Part shown: one piece after another, positions 7,935 to 16,256 of the stretch
Position numbering within the stretch: position 1 is the stretch's first letter
How the letters are laid out: each line of letters starts with the position of its first letter
Source: Jiangella sp. DSM 45060
Lineage (GTDB): Bacteria > Actinomycetota > Actinomycetes > Jiangellales > Jiangellaceae
Length of the DNA: 64,000 nucleotides
NCBI RefSeq assembly: GCF_900105175.1
Contig: NZ_LT629771.1
Coordinates: 1,178,001-1,242,000, forward strand
Reading direction: 5' to 3'
Notes under the pieces: generated by a model
What the model was told of the DNA's origin: nothing
Database searches by the model: none
The model's input: only the letters and a program-made list of their open reading frames with translations
Translations under genes and position numbers: made by a program

Positions 7935-8981
7935 ATGCATGGTGAGTTCAAGGTGCCGGGCGGCAAGCTGGTCGTCGTCGACCTCGACGTCCTCGACGGC
8001 GTCATCCGGCACGCGCGCGTCAGCGGCGACTTCTTCCTCGAACCCGACGACGCGCTCGAACGCATCGACGCCGCGCTCGTGGGCGCACCGGTCTCGCTGT
8101 CCGCGGCCGAGCTGGCCGCCCGCGTCGACGGCGTGCTCGACGGCGTCGTCATGCTCGGGTTCTCCGCCGAGGCCGTCGCGGTCGCCGTCCGCCGGGCCCT
8201 CACCGGCGCCACGTCCTGGACCGACCACGACTGGCACTTCCTGCACGAGGGGCCGCAGCCGCCGGCGCTGCAGATGGCGCTCGACCAGGTGCTGGCCGAG
8301 CAGGTCGGCGCGGGGGAGCGGCCGCCGACGCTGCGGGTCTGGGAGTGGGCGTCGAACGCGGTGATCATCGGCAGCTTCCAGTCGCTGCGCAACGAGGTCG
8401 ACCTGTCCGGCGCTGCGCGCCATGACGTGACCGTGGTGCGGCGGATCTCCGGCGGCGGCGCCATGTTCGTCGAGCCGGGCAACACCATCACGTACTCGCT
8501 CTACGTGCCCGAGTCGCTGGTCTCCGGCCTCTCCTTCGTCGACTCCTACGCCTTCCTCGACGAGTGGGTCGTGGCGGCGCTGCGCGACCTCGGCATCGAG
8601 GCCAGTTACCAGCCGATCAACGACATCACCTCACCGGCCGGCAAGATCGCCGGCGCCGCCCAGAAGCGCCTCGCCGGCGGCGTCGTCCTGCACCACGTCA
8701 CCATGGCCTACGACATCGACGCCGCGAAGATGCTCGAGGTGCTGCGCATCGGCCGCGAGAAGCTCTCCGACAAGGGCACGAAGAGCGCCAACAAGCGGGT
8801 CGACCCCCTGCGGTCACAGACCGGGCTGCCGCGGGCCGACGTCATCGACCGCATGGTGGGGACGTTCCGGGCCCGCTACGGGCTGACCGACGACACGCTG
8901 GACGAGAAGACGCTGCGGCTGGCCTCCGACCTCGTCGACACGAAGTTCGGCACCGACGACTGGCTCACCCGCGTCCCGTGA
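7935..8981 (+). CDS. lplA: Lipoate-protein ligase A family protein, 348 aa
   Basis: The catalytic biotin/lipoate ligase fold is clear from RRISGGGAMFVEPGNTITYS (the lipoyl-AMP pocket) and the lysine motif PAGKIAGAAQKR. It is preceded by a ~95-residue module with HGEFKVPGGKLVVVD and LDGVIRHARVSGDFFLEP. That module corresponds to the small LplA accessory domain, which in E. coli LplA is C-terminal, so the order here is swapped. Such enzymes attach lipoate to E2 and H proteins. I prefer ATG 7935, at the start of the accessory domain, over GTG 7911; neither has a clear SD. The end overlaps the next gene by GTGA. Confidence 0.88.
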   Translation: MHGEFKVPGGKLVVVDLDVLDGVIRHARVSGDFFLEPDDALERIDAALVGAPVSLSAAELAARVDGVLDGVVMLGFSAEAVAVAVRRALTGATSWTDHDWHFLHEGPQPPALQMALDQVLAEQVGAGERPPTLRVWEWASNAVIIGSFQSLRNEVDLSGAARHDVTVVRRISGGGAMFVEPGNTITYSLYVPESLVSGLSFVDSYAFLDEWVVAALRDLGIEASYQPINDITSPAGKIAGAAQKRLAGGVVLHHVTMAYDIDAAKMLEVLRIGREKLSDKGTKSANKRVDPLRSQTGLPRADVIDRMVGTFRARYGLTDDTLDEKTLRLASDLVDTKFGTDDWLTRVP

Positions 8982-9532
8982 CCGCGTTCCGCGGCAGCGG
9001 GCTGTTCACGCGCGACGGCTGGCCCGCGCGCGCCGACGTGGAGGCCTGCTGGGCGGCGGTCGCCGACGGGCGGCTGACCCGTGCGGCCGCCCACGACTGG
9101 GCCGTCCCCTGGATCGAGGGTGACGCCGCCGGCCACGCCGATGGTGCGCCGACGGTGACGGGGCTGACCCACCTGCACGGCGTCGACCGCCGATCGCTCG
9201 ACGAGATCCGAGCGGACCTCGAGCACTGGCGGGTGGGCTGCGTCGAGTACGACGCCGATCCGGAGACCGACCGGCTGCGGAAGATCGCGGTCGCGATGGC
9301 GCGGTCGACCTGCCGATCACGGACGTGCAGCGCGCCATACTGCGGCGGGCGCTGCTCCAGTGGGGCGGCCCGGCGACGTGCTCGGAGGAGCTCGCGCGGG
9401 CGATGGGCTTCCGGAGCGTGGCGGCCTTCGGCGCGGAGACACGCCGGTTGCTGGCCGCGTTGCGCGATGGGCGGCCGCTGCCGCCGGCGGACTGGGTGCG
9501 GCTGCTGCTGTCTGCGGAGATCGTGGTCATGA
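8978..9532 (+). pseudogene. Hypothetical gene, N-terminal half; reading frame appears shifted near 9280-9300
   Basis: GTG 8978 overlaps the ligase stop (GTGA) and opens a sensible ~100-residue protein: LFTRDGWPARADVEACWAAV, AAHDWAVPWIEGD, then LTHLHGVDRRSLDEIRADLEHW. This looks like the small acidic hypothetical proteins common in actinomycetes. After about codon 102 the frame turns into Arg/Cys/Ser-rich nonsense up to 9532, while sensible coding continues in the frame one base earlier. Either a single-base frameshift (real or a sequencing error) has split one gene, or the true C-terminus belongs to a second gene that starts inside it. No function is assigned. Confidence 0.5.
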
Positions 9533-9663
9533 GCGATGTCGTCGGCGCGGGCCGCGACTGGGCCATCGTCACCGGACACTCGGACGCCGAGACCCTGGTG
9601 GCGCTGCGCGGCCTGCAGCGCCAGATCAGCCGCCGCTGGTCGCAGCCGCCGCGCGGCCCTTAG
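9325..9663 (+). CDS. Hypothetical helical protein, probable C-terminal half of the frameshifted gene
   Basis: This frame encodes a credible helical protein: RAILRRALLQWGGPATCSEELARAMGF reads like a helix-turn-helix-like unit, and LPPADWVRLLLSAEIVVMSDVVG continues it. Sensible coding extends upstream of the GTG at 9325 to about 9283 (DGAVDLPITDVQRAIL) without an in-frame start, supporting the view that it was once joined to the gene beginning at 8978. It ends 4 bases into the convergent glycosylase-like gene. Function is unknown. Confidence 0.55.
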   Translation: MQRAILRRALLQWGGPATCSEELARAMGFRSVAAFGAETRRLLAALRDGRPLPPADWVRLLLSAEIVVMSDVVGAGRDWAIVTGHSDAETLVALRGLQRQISRRWSQPPRGP

Positions 9664-10547
9664 GGATCCGTGGCGAGTGAGGTGCTCGCGGCAGGGGTGA
9701 CGGCGACCCGGTCGCACTCGGCGAGCAGGCGCGCCCGGACGTCGGCGCCGCGGGCGGCGAAGGCGCGCTGCCGTTCGACGTACTCGCGCTTGCCATCCGT
9801 CGTTTCGATGCGGATCGGTTCGTAACCGAGCCCGCTGAGGTCGTACGGCGACGCGCGCATGTCGAGCTCGCGGATCTCGCCGGCCAGTTCGAACGCGTCG
9901 ACGACCAGTTCGGACGGCAGCAGCGGGGTGAGCTTGTAGGCCCACTTGTAGAGGTCCATACCGGCGTGCAGGCAGCCCGGCTGCTCCATGGCGGGCTGCG
10001 TGGCCCGCGACGGCGTCAGGGCGTTGAGCGGCCGCGCGGACGGCGTGAAGAAGCGGAACGCGTCCAAGTGCGAGCACCTGATCTGGTGCGCCTCGACCAC
10101 CTCGTCGGTGCCGGAGTGGCCGAGCCGCAGCGGGTACGCCTCGTGCCGCACGTCGCCGGGCTTCGTCCGGTAGACCATGGCCCATTCGTGCAGGCCGAAG
10201 CAGCCGGTGTGGGCGGACCGCGAGGCCGTGGCGGCCAGCAGTGCGCGCACCCAGTCGACGGTGGCCGCCCGCCGCGAGGTCACCGCGGCGCCGACGGCCA
10301 CACCGGACGGCCCGGCGACGTACCCCGACCACGACGCGTGCGGCGGCGACCCCGCCAGCACGACGCCCAGCCCCGGGTGCCAGCGGCGCAGCTGGGCCGG
10401 CTTGAAGCTGTAGTAGGTGAAGAGGAAGTCGTGGACGGGGTGGGCCACCCCGTCACGCCGGCGTGAGAGGTGCGGCCCCACCAGCGCGTCGACGCGCGCC
10501 TCGTGGGCGAGCTGGCGCGCCCGCCACTCCGACTCGGCCAGGATCAC
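9660..10547 (-). CDS. Protein annotated in relatives as 3-methyladenine DNA glycosylase-like, 295 aa
   Basis: The N-terminus WRARQLAHEARVDALVGPH and the motif HPVHDFLFTYYSFKPAQLRRWHPG are the hallmark of a large actinobacterial family often labelled 3-methyladenine DNA glycosylase. It has no visible helix-hairpin-helix and no known catalytic residue for that activity, so the label is weak. Further conserved-looking segments are GCFGLHEWAMVYR and DLYKWAYKLTPLLPSELV, rich in aromatic and His residues. It is a soluble cytosolic protein. Its ATG at 10547 overlaps the end of the RidA gene by 4 bases, so it is the last gene of the creatininase operon. Confidence 0.75.
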   Translation of the reverse strand: MILAESEWRARQLAHEARVDALVGPHLSRRRDGVAHPVHDFLFTYYSFKPAQLRRWHPGLGVVLAGSPPHASWSGYVAGPSGVAVGAAVTSRRAATVDWVRALLAATASRSAHTGCFGLHEWAMVYRTKPGDVRHEAYPLRLGHSGTDEVVEAHQIRCSHLDAFRFFTPSARPLNALTPSRATQPAMEQPGCLHAGMDLYKWAYKLTPLLPSELVVDAFELAGEIRELDMRASPYDLSGLGYEPIRIETTDGKREYVERQRAFAARGADVRARLLAECDRVAVTPAASTSLATDP

Positions 10548-10930
10548 CCATCCAGCGTAGGCAATGCGGCGACGACGTCGACCTCGACGAGGATGTCCAT
10601 GAGGTCCGAGCCCACGGTGGTGCGGACGGGGAACGGCGGCCGGAAGAACTCCTCGTACGGCTCGTTGTAGGCGGCGAAGTCGCGCTTCAGGTGCTGCAGG
10701 TGGACGGTCACCTTGACGACGTCGGCGAAGCCCAGGCCGTGCGCGGCCAGGACCGTCCCGACGTTGCGCAGCACCTGGCGGGTCTGCTCGGCGACGCCGT
10801 CGGGGACGCGGCCGGTGGCGGGGTCCTGCGGGCCGAATCCGGCCGTGTACAGGAACCCGTGGGCGACGGCGGCGTGGCTGTAGGGTCCGGCCGGCGACGG
10901 CGCGCCCGGCACGGTGGCGAAGGCCGGCAT
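10544..10930 (-). CDS. RidA/YjgF family enamine/imine deaminase, 128 aa
   Basis: RidA proteins hydrolyse reactive enamines and imines made by PLP enzymes and dehydratases. This one has the family opening SPAGPYSHAAVAHGFLYTAG, the central LRNVGTVLAAHGLGFADVVKVTVHL and the C-terminal VRTTVGSDLMDILVEVDVVA. The catalytic arginine of the P-x-R-x-T motif is present as PVRTTV; the usual final E-I-E acidic residue appears as VEVDVVA. I chose ATG 10930 because it opens the family fold and overlaps the upstream stop as TGATG. It is coupled to an enolase-superfamily dehydratase or racemase, a sensible source of enol/imine products. Confidence 0.9.
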   Translation of the reverse strand: MPAFATVPGAPSPAGPYSHAAVAHGFLYTAGFGPQDPATGRVPDGVAEQTRQVLRNVGTVLAAHGLGFADVVKVTVHLQHLKRDFAAYNEPYEEFFRPPFPVRTTVGSDLMDILVEVDVVAALPTLDG

Positions 10931-12057
10931 CAGTGGGTCAGGTCCCCTTCCTTCTCGTTGAGCGCCGCGTAGTGCGCGAGCTTGTCCTCGTCGACGACGA
11001 CCCCGAGGCCGGGCCCGGACGGGACGGCGAGCGCGCCGCCGGCGAGGTCGAGCGGCTCGATGATGTCGTCGGCGTGCAGGTAGTACATGCTGTCGATGGC
11101 GCGGTCCAGGATCGGCGTGCTTCCTACGACTGCGAGGTGCGCCGCCGTCGCGATGCCCAGCTCGCCGCCGCTGTGCAGGTTCATCCCGAGCCCGAACGTC
11201 TGGCAGTGCGCAGCCAGGTGCTTGGTCGCCGACACGCTGCCCCACTTGTAGACGTCGCCGTGTACGACGTCGACGGCGCCGAGGCGGACGGCGGGCGCGA
11301 AGTCCTCGAACCGGACGACGCACATGTTGGTGCACAGCGGGATGCGGACCCGGCGGCGCACCTCGGCCATGCCCTCGATGCCGGCGCACGGGTCCTCGAG
11401 GTACTCCAGGTCCAGCTCCTCCAGCCGCAGCCCGGCCCGGACGGAGTCGGGCACCGACCACGCGGCGTTCGGGTCCACCCGCAGCTCGACGTCGGGCAGC
11501 CGGGACCGGATCGCCCGCAGGATCTCCACGTCGCCGAACGGGTCGCGGGTGCCCTTGAGCTTGACCGCGGTGAACCCGCCGGACGCCACGACGGCGGCGG
11601 CGTGCTCGGCCAGCGCGGCTGGCAGGTCGCGCGGCGCGACGTCACCGGCATCGGCCCGGGTGACCAGAGCGGTGATCGGGACGCGGTCGCGCACCCGGCC
11701 GCCGAGCAGGTTCACCAGCGGCTGCCCGGTGAGCTTGCCCATCGCGTCCCAGCAGGCGACGTCGAGCGCGGCGAGGGCGGCGTAGCCGAGGTAGCCGTGG
11801 AAGAACGGCACCATCGTGTGCGTGGCGTGGAACGCCTCCAGGTCGAACGGGCTCCGCCCGACCAGGGACTCGCCCAGCCGGCGCACCAACGCGGCGACCG
11901 GCTGCCCCCACATCGTCTCGCCCCAGCCCTCGACGCCGTCGTCGAGGCGGATCCGCACGACGGTGCGGGTCTCGCCGGTCTTCGTCTCGAACGAGCTGGT
12001 GAACGGGTTGGTGAGCGGGAGGTTGACCACCCACGCGTCGACGGACCTGATCTGCAT
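10930..12057 (-). CDS. Enolase-superfamily enzyme, glucarate-dehydratase-like subgroup, 375 aa
   Basis: The N-terminal capping domain is followed by a TIM barrel with the catalytic pair AVKLKG and metal ligands in RVDPNAAW (Asp) and EYLEDPC (Glu). The third ligand position reads PLCTNMCV, so it is Asn rather than Glu, as in the glucarate dehydratase subgroup. NLHSGGELGIA supplies the opposing general-base histidine. It is likely a sugar-acid dehydratase; the substrate is unknown. Length is usual for the family (~370-450). It sits between creatininase and RidA genes: TAG of creatininase abuts its ATG without a gap, and its stop overlaps the RidA ATG. Confidence 0.88.
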   Translation of the reverse strand: MQIRSVDAWVVNLPLTNPFTSSFETKTGETRTVVRIRLDDGVEGWGETMWGQPVAALVRRLGESLVGRSPFDLEAFHATHTMVPFFHGYLGYAALAALDVACWDAMGKLTGQPLVNLLGGRVRDRVPITALVTRADAGDVAPRDLPAALAEHAAAVVASGGFTAVKLKGTRDPFGDVEILRAIRSRLPDVELRVDPNAAWSVPDSVRAGLRLEELDLEYLEDPCAGIEGMAEVRRRVRIPLCTNMCVVRFEDFAPAVRLGAVDVVHGDVYKWGSVSATKHLAAHCQTFGLGMNLHSGGELGIATAAHLAVVGSTPILDRAIDSMYYLHADDIIEPLDLAGGALAVPSGPGLGVVVDEDKLAHYAALNEKEGDLTH

Positions 12058-12804
12058 CTAGTTCCTCTCCCGGTGATGTGAGGCGGCGGTCGCCTCGTCG
12101 AACGCCCGGATCGCGGCGGCCAGCCGGGCGCCGAGCCCGGCCAGCAGGTCGTGGTCGGCTGCCGCGCCGCTCGCGTCGTCGGTGACGCCGCCGGCGCGGG
12201 CCCACTCGCCGTGCCGCTCGGCGACCAGGCCCGGGTACGGCGGGTGCTCGAACAGCGGCGGCGGCGACGGCGCCGGCGAGGAAGCGCCCGCGGGCCGGAC
12301 CAGCGCCGGCTCCGCCGCCAGCAGCAGCGACGTCTCGAACCGGCCGGCGTGGCCGGGGGAGCGGCCGGGATCGCCGAGGCTCCAGTAGTTCGCCGCCGCG
12401 ACGGCGACATCGTGGCGCAGCGCCGCGGACTTCACGGCCAGCCGCATGGGCTCGTCGTTGCCGCCGTGACCGTTGACGATCAGCATCCGGCGGAAGCCGC
12501 AGTCCACCAGGCTGTCCAGCACCTCGCCCAGCACCGCCTGCAGGGTGGACGCCGTCAGCGTCACCGCCGCGGCGAACCGGTGGTGCGGGCTCAGGCCGTA
12601 CGGCAGCGCCGGCGCCAGCACGACGTCGGGCAGCTCCTCCGCGAGCGCGCGGGCGACGATCGTCCGGACCAGCAGGGTGTCCGTGCCCAGCGGCAACCGG
12701 GCGCCGTGCTGCTCCTGCGACCCGATCGGCAGCAGCGCGATCGAGGCCGGCGCGACGGCGCGCAACTCGGCCCAGGTCAGCTCGTCCAGCTGGCGTACAG
12801 TCAT
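12058..12804 (-). CDS. Creatininase family amidohydrolase, 248 aa
   Basis: The diagnostic motifs of the family are all visible: LLPIGSQEQHGARLPLGTDT (metal-binding Glu, His and Asp), LIVNGHGGNDEP and GHAGRFETSLLL. Family members hydrolyse cyclic or linear amides such as creatinine, mycofactocin precursor or formamidopyrimidines; nothing here picks the substrate. It lacks a signal peptide. It is the first gene of a four-gene minus-strand operon with the dehydratase-like gene, RidA and the glycosylase-like gene. The start has GGGGAG at good spacing. Only 35 bases separate it from the divergent ROK gene. Confidence 0.9.
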   Translation of the reverse strand: MTVRQLDELTWAELRAVAPASIALLPIGSQEQHGARLPLGTDTLLVRTIVARALAEELPDVVLAPALPYGLSPHHRFAAAVTLTASTLQAVLGEVLDSLVDCGFRRMLIVNGHGGNDEPMRLAVKSAALRHDVAVAAANYWSLGDPGRSPGHAGRFETSLLLAAEPALVRPAGASSPAPSPPPLFEHPPYPGLVAERHGEWARAGGVTDDASGAAADHDLLAGLGARLAAAIRAFDEATAASHHRERN

Positions 12805-12839
12805 CTCCTTCTCCCCATGCCCGGAAGGAGGGCGCGACG

Positions 12840-13730
12840 ATGCTGGGCGCGGTCGAGCTGCTCCCCGGGCTGGTGCGCGCGGCCGCGGTGGACGACGACG
12901 GGCAGCTGCGCCAGCTGGTCGAACGCTCCTTCGCCGCGGGCGCCGGACGCGCCGACGTCGAGGCGGTCATCGCCGACGTCGCCGCGCAGTGCTTCACCTT
13001 CCAGCGGGTCCGCGGCATCGGCATCGCCTGCCCCGGCCTGGTCGACGTCCACACCGGCGCCATCGTCGAGCTGCTGGACCTCCCGCAGCTCAAGGGCTTC
13101 CCACTGTCCGACGTCGTCGCGAAGCACGGCCGCGCCCCCGCCGTCGCCGAGCACCGGGCCCGGCTGCAGGCCATGGGCGACCGCTGGTTCGGGCAGGGCC
13201 GCGGCCGCCGCTCGTTCGCGTCGGTGACCACCGGCGAGACGCTGGGCGTCGGCATCCTCTACGACGGCCAGGTCATCGCGCCGCCGGGCGGGCGCAGCGG
13301 CGCGCACATGATCGTCGCCGCCGAGGGCGAGATGTGCACGTGCGGCAGCCTGGGCTGCTGGAAGACGGTCGCGACGACGGCCTGGCTGCGGCGCGCGGCC
13401 GCGGCGGCCGGACTCGACGGCGTCACCGGCCTGCCCGACCTCGTGCGACGGACGGAGCCCGCGGCGGAGGCCGTGCTCGACCGGTACGCCGACCACCTCG
13501 CGCTCGGCCTGATCAACATCCAGCACCTGTTCGCGCCCGGCCGGTTCATCGTGCACGGCGAGGCGCGCGCCGCCGGCCAGGCGTTCCGCGACCGCATCGA
13601 GGACCGCCTGCTCGCGGTGACGTCGTGGAGCGCCGAGGCCGAGCGGCCGCACCTGGTCGTCGCCGACGTCGACGAGGACGTGTCGGCGCTGCTCGGCGGC
13701 GCCGGGCTGGTGCTCACGCGGCTGGGCTGA
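12840..13730 (+). CDS. ROK-family protein lacking kinase motifs (probable pseudo-kinase), 296 aa
   Basis: The overall fold and the zinc-binding cluster CTCGSLGCW with an upstream GAHMIV histidine identify a ROK (repressor / ORF / kinase) protein. Key kinase elements are missing: the N-terminal DxGGT phosphate loop reads AVELLPG, the catalytic N-D dipeptide region reads VAEHRARLQAMGD with no Asp at that position, and the Glu of the GExGH motif is gone. There is no N-terminal helix-turn-helix either. It therefore is probably neither an active sugar kinase nor a DNA-binding repressor. It has an excellent SD (GGAAGGAGG) and is divergent from the creatininase operon. A sensing or binding role is possible. 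Confidence 0.75.
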   Translation: MLGAVELLPGLVRAAAVDDDGQLRQLVERSFAAGAGRADVEAVIADVAAQCFTFQRVRGIGIACPGLVDVHTGAIVELLDLPQLKGFPLSDVVAKHGRAPAVAEHRARLQAMGDRWFGQGRGRRSFASVTTGETLGVGILYDGQVIAPPGGRSGAHMIVAAEGEMCTCGSLGCWKTVATTAWLRRAAAAAGLDGVTGLPDLVRRTEPAAEAVLDRYADHLALGLINIQHLFAPGRFIVHGEARAAGQAFRDRIEDRLLAVTSWSAEAERPHLVVADVDEDVSALLGGAGLVLTRLG

Positions 13731-13732
13731 CC

Positions 13733-14551
13733 TCATGAGGCCGCCCGCGACGCGCGCAGCCGCGACCGGGCCGGGTCGGGCTCCGGGACGGCGTCGATGA
13801 GCGCCCGCGTGTACGGGTGCGACGGCGCCGTGAACAGCGTCCCGGTCTCGCCCAGCTCGACGACGGCGCCGTCCTTCATGACGGCGACGCGGTCGGCGAT
13901 GCGGCTCACCACCGCCAGGTTGTGCGAGACGAACACGTAGGTCAGGCCGAACTCGCGCTTCAGCGCGGCCAGCAGGTCGAGCACCTGCGCCTGTACGCTG
14001 ACGTCCAGCGCGCTGGTCGGCTCGTCCAGCACGACGATCTCGGGGTTCAGCGCCAGTGCCCGCGCGATGGAGATGCGCTGGCGCTGCCCGCCGGAGAACT
14101 CGTGCGGGTAGCGGCGCGCGGCGCCGGCGTCGAGCCCGACGGCTTCCAGCAGCTCGGAGACGCGGGCCGCGCGCCGCTCCCGTCCGGCCCGGCCGCGCGC
14201 CGTCGGCTCGTGCGTGACCAGCGGCTCGGCGACGATGTCGGCGACGCGCAGCCGCGGGTTCATGCTCGAGTACGGGTCCTGGAAGACCACCTGCAGCCGG
14301 CGGCGCAGGCGCCTCAGCTCGGCCGCGCCGCAGGTCGCGGGGTCGGTGCCGGCCACGCGCACCGTCCCCGACGTCGGGCGCAGCAGCCCGAGCAGCAGCC
14401 GGGTCAGCGTCGTCTTGCCCGAGCCGGACTCGCCGACGACGGCGAGCGTCTCGGCCGGCTCGACGGTCAGGCTCACGTCGTCGACGGCGACCGTGGGCGG
14501 CCGCCCGCCGCGGCCGGGGAACTCCATGCGCAGCCGGTCCAGCTCGATCAT
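13733..14551 (-). CDS. Dipeptide/oligopeptide ABC transporter ATPase (DppF/OppF type), 272 aa
   Basis: This is the second ATPase of a peptide-type importer. It has Walker A VGESGSGKTT, the Q-loop VVFQDPYSSMNPR, the signature FSGGQRQRISIARAL, Walker B IVVLDEPTSALD and switch histidine VSHN. The N-P-R after the Q-loop and the C-terminal HPYTRALIDAVPEPD are typical of OppF/DppF. ATG 14551 overlaps the end of the upstream DppD-type gene by 4 bases. It converges with the ROK gene, 2 bases apart. The longer upstream open frame is a shadow of the neighbouring ATPase gene. Confidence 0.93.
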   Translation of the reverse strand: MIELDRLRMEFPGRGGRPPTVAVDDVSLTVEPAETLAVVGESGSGKTTLTRLLLGLLRPTSGTVRVAGTDPATCGAAELRRLRRRLQVVFQDPYSSMNPRLRVADIVAEPLVTHEPTARGRAGRERRAARVSELLEAVGLDAGAARRYPHEFSGGQRQRISIARALALNPEIVVLDEPTSALDVSVQAQVLDLLAALKREFGLTYVFVSHNLAVVSRIADRVAVMKDGAVVELGETGTLFTAPSHPYTRALIDAVPEPDPARSRLRASRAAS

Positions 14552-15354
14552 CGCGACGCCCCCTCGATCAGCCGCGGCGTGGCCGCCAGCAGGTTGCGGG
14601 TGTACTCGTGCGACGGCGCCGCGAACAGCTCTTCGCAGCGTCCGGTCTCGACGATCTCGCCGGCCCGCATGACCGCGACCCGGTCGGCGACGTCGGCCAC
14701 GACGCCGAGGTCGTGGGTGATGAGCAGGATCGCCATGCCGTGCCGGTCCTGCAGCCGCGCCAGCAGCTCCAGGATCTGCGCCTGCACGGTGACGTCCAGC
14801 GCCGTCGTCGGCTCGTCGGCGATCAGCACCCGCGGCCGCGTCACCAGCGCCATCGCGATCATGGCGCGCTGGCGCAGCCCGCCGGACAGCTCGTGCGGGT
14901 ACTGGTCGGCGCGCTCCTCCGGCCGCGGGACGCCGGCCTCGGCCAGCGCCTCGACGACGGCCGGGCGGACCTCGCGGCGGCCCACCCCGCGGTGCAGCCG
15001 AAGCGCCTCGCCGATCTGCCGGCCCACCTTCTTCAGCGGGTTCAGGCTGGTCATCGGGTCCTGGAAGATCATCGCGACGTCGTTGCCGCGGACCGGCCGC
15101 AGTTGCGGTTCCGGCCGCGCGAGCAGGTCGGCGCCGTCGAGCTCGATCGTCCCGGCCGGGTAGACGCACGGCGGCTGCGGGTTGAGCCGCAGGATCGACA
15201 GCGCGGTCGCGGTCTTGCCGCTGCCGGACTCGCCGACCAGCGCGAGGGTCTCGCCGGCGGCCACCTCCAGCGACACGCCGCGGACGGCGTGCACGGTCTC
15301 GCCGTCCAGCTCGAAGTCGACGGTCAGGTCGCGGATGCGCAGCAATGGGGTCAT
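14548..15354 (-). CDS. Dipeptide/oligopeptide ABC transporter ATPase (DppD/OppD type), 268 aa
   Basis: This ATP-binding subunit has Walker A VGESGSGKT, Q-loop MIFQDPMTSLNPLKK, signature LSGGLRQRAMIAMAL and Walker B VLIADEPTTALDV. It ends with the HEYTRNLLAATPRL segment of DppD-type proteins. The C-terminus is shorter than that of many DppD proteins, which carry a ~330-residue length with an iron-sulfur-binding tail; that tail is not visible here. Its ATG (15354) overlaps the permease stop by 4 bases. It powers import of the substrate captured by the lipoprotein encoded at 17250-18818. Confidence 0.93.
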   Translation of the reverse strand: MTPLLRIRDLTVDFELDGETVHAVRGVSLEVAAGETLALVGESGSGKTATALSILRLNPQPPCVYPAGTIELDGADLLARPEPQLRPVRGNDVAMIFQDPMTSLNPLKKVGRQIGEALRLHRGVGRREVRPAVVEALAEAGVPRPEERADQYPHELSGGLRQRAMIAMALVTRPRVLIADEPTTALDVTVQAQILELLARLQDRHGMAILLITHDLGVVADVADRVAVMRAGEIVETGRCEELFAAPSHEYTRNLLAATPRLIEGASR

Positions 15355-16256
15355 CGGCGGTAGGCCTTCGGGTCGGTGGCGTCCCGGATGGCGTCTCCGG
15401 TGATGTTGATCGCCAGGGAGGTCAGCATCAGCGCCAGGCCGGGGAAGACCGCGATCCACCACGACGTGCCCAGGTACAGCTGCCCGTCGGCGAGCATGCT
15501 GCCCCAGGTGGGCACGTCGCTGGGCACGCCCAGCCCGAGGAAGCTCAGCGCGCTCTCGGCGACGATCGCCGCGGCGACGTTGAGCGTGGCGATGGTGGCC
15601 AGCGGCGCGCTGACGTTGGGCAGCAGGTGCCGCCGGATGATCGTCGCGTCGCCCACCCCGATGGCCCGCGCCTCCGTCACGAAGTCGCGGGTCTTCAGGC
15701 TGACCACTTCGGAGCGGACGACCCGCGCGTACGACACCCAGCCGGTGACGCCGAGGACGACGATGACGATCCAGAGGCCGGTGCCGAGGAAGGCGACGAC
15801 GGCCAGCGCCAGCAGGATCGACGGGAACGCCAGTTGGACGTCGGCCAGCCGCATCAGCACTCGGTCGGCCCAGCCGCCGTAGTAGCCGGCCACGAGCCCG
15901 ACGACCGCGCCGATGACGCCGGCCATCAGCGCCGCCGCGACGCCGACCAGCAGCGACACCCGGCTGCCGTAGATCAGCCGGCTCAGCACGTCGCGGCCGA
16001 GGTGGTCGGTGCCCAGCAGGTGGCTCGCGTCGCCGCCGGCCCACGCGGGCGGGGCGAGCCGTCCGAGCAGGTCCTGCGTCTGCGGGTCGTGTGGCGCGAT
16101 CACCGGCGCGAGGACGGCGGCCAGCACCACGACGGCGAGGAACGCCATCGCCGTCAGGCCCCAGCGGTTGACCAGCAGCGCGCGCCACGCGTTGTGCGAC
16201 CGGGCGGTGCGGGCGGCGGTCCCGGCGGACGCCGCGATCGAGACGTCGGCCATCAC
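15351..16256 (-). CDS. Dipeptide-type ABC transporter permease (DppC-like), 301 aa
   Basis: This is a membrane subunit with about six transmembrane helices; the first is LTAMAFLAVVVLAAVLAPVI after a cytosolic N-terminus. The DppC hallmark GTDHLGRDVLSRLIYGSRVSL and the EAA-type loop EARAIGVGDATIIRRHLLPNV are both present. The final periplasmic PTWGSMLADGQ segment is also standard. It pairs with the DppB-like permease, whose stop overlaps its start by 4 bases. Confidence 0.93.
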   Translation of the reverse strand: MMADVSIAASAGTAARTARSHNAWRALLVNRWGLTAMAFLAVVVLAAVLAPVIAPHDPQTQDLLGRLAPPAWAGGDASHLLGTDHLGRDVLSRLIYGSRVSLLVGVAAALMAGVIGAVVGLVAGYYGGWADRVLMRLADVQLAFPSILLALAVVAFLGTGLWIVIVVLGVTGWVSYARVVRSEVVSLKTRDFVTEARAIGVGDATIIRRHLLPNVSAPLATIATLNVAAAIVAESALSFLGLGVPSDVPTWGSMLADGQLYLGTSWWIAVFPGLALMLTSLAINITGDAIRDATDPKAYRR

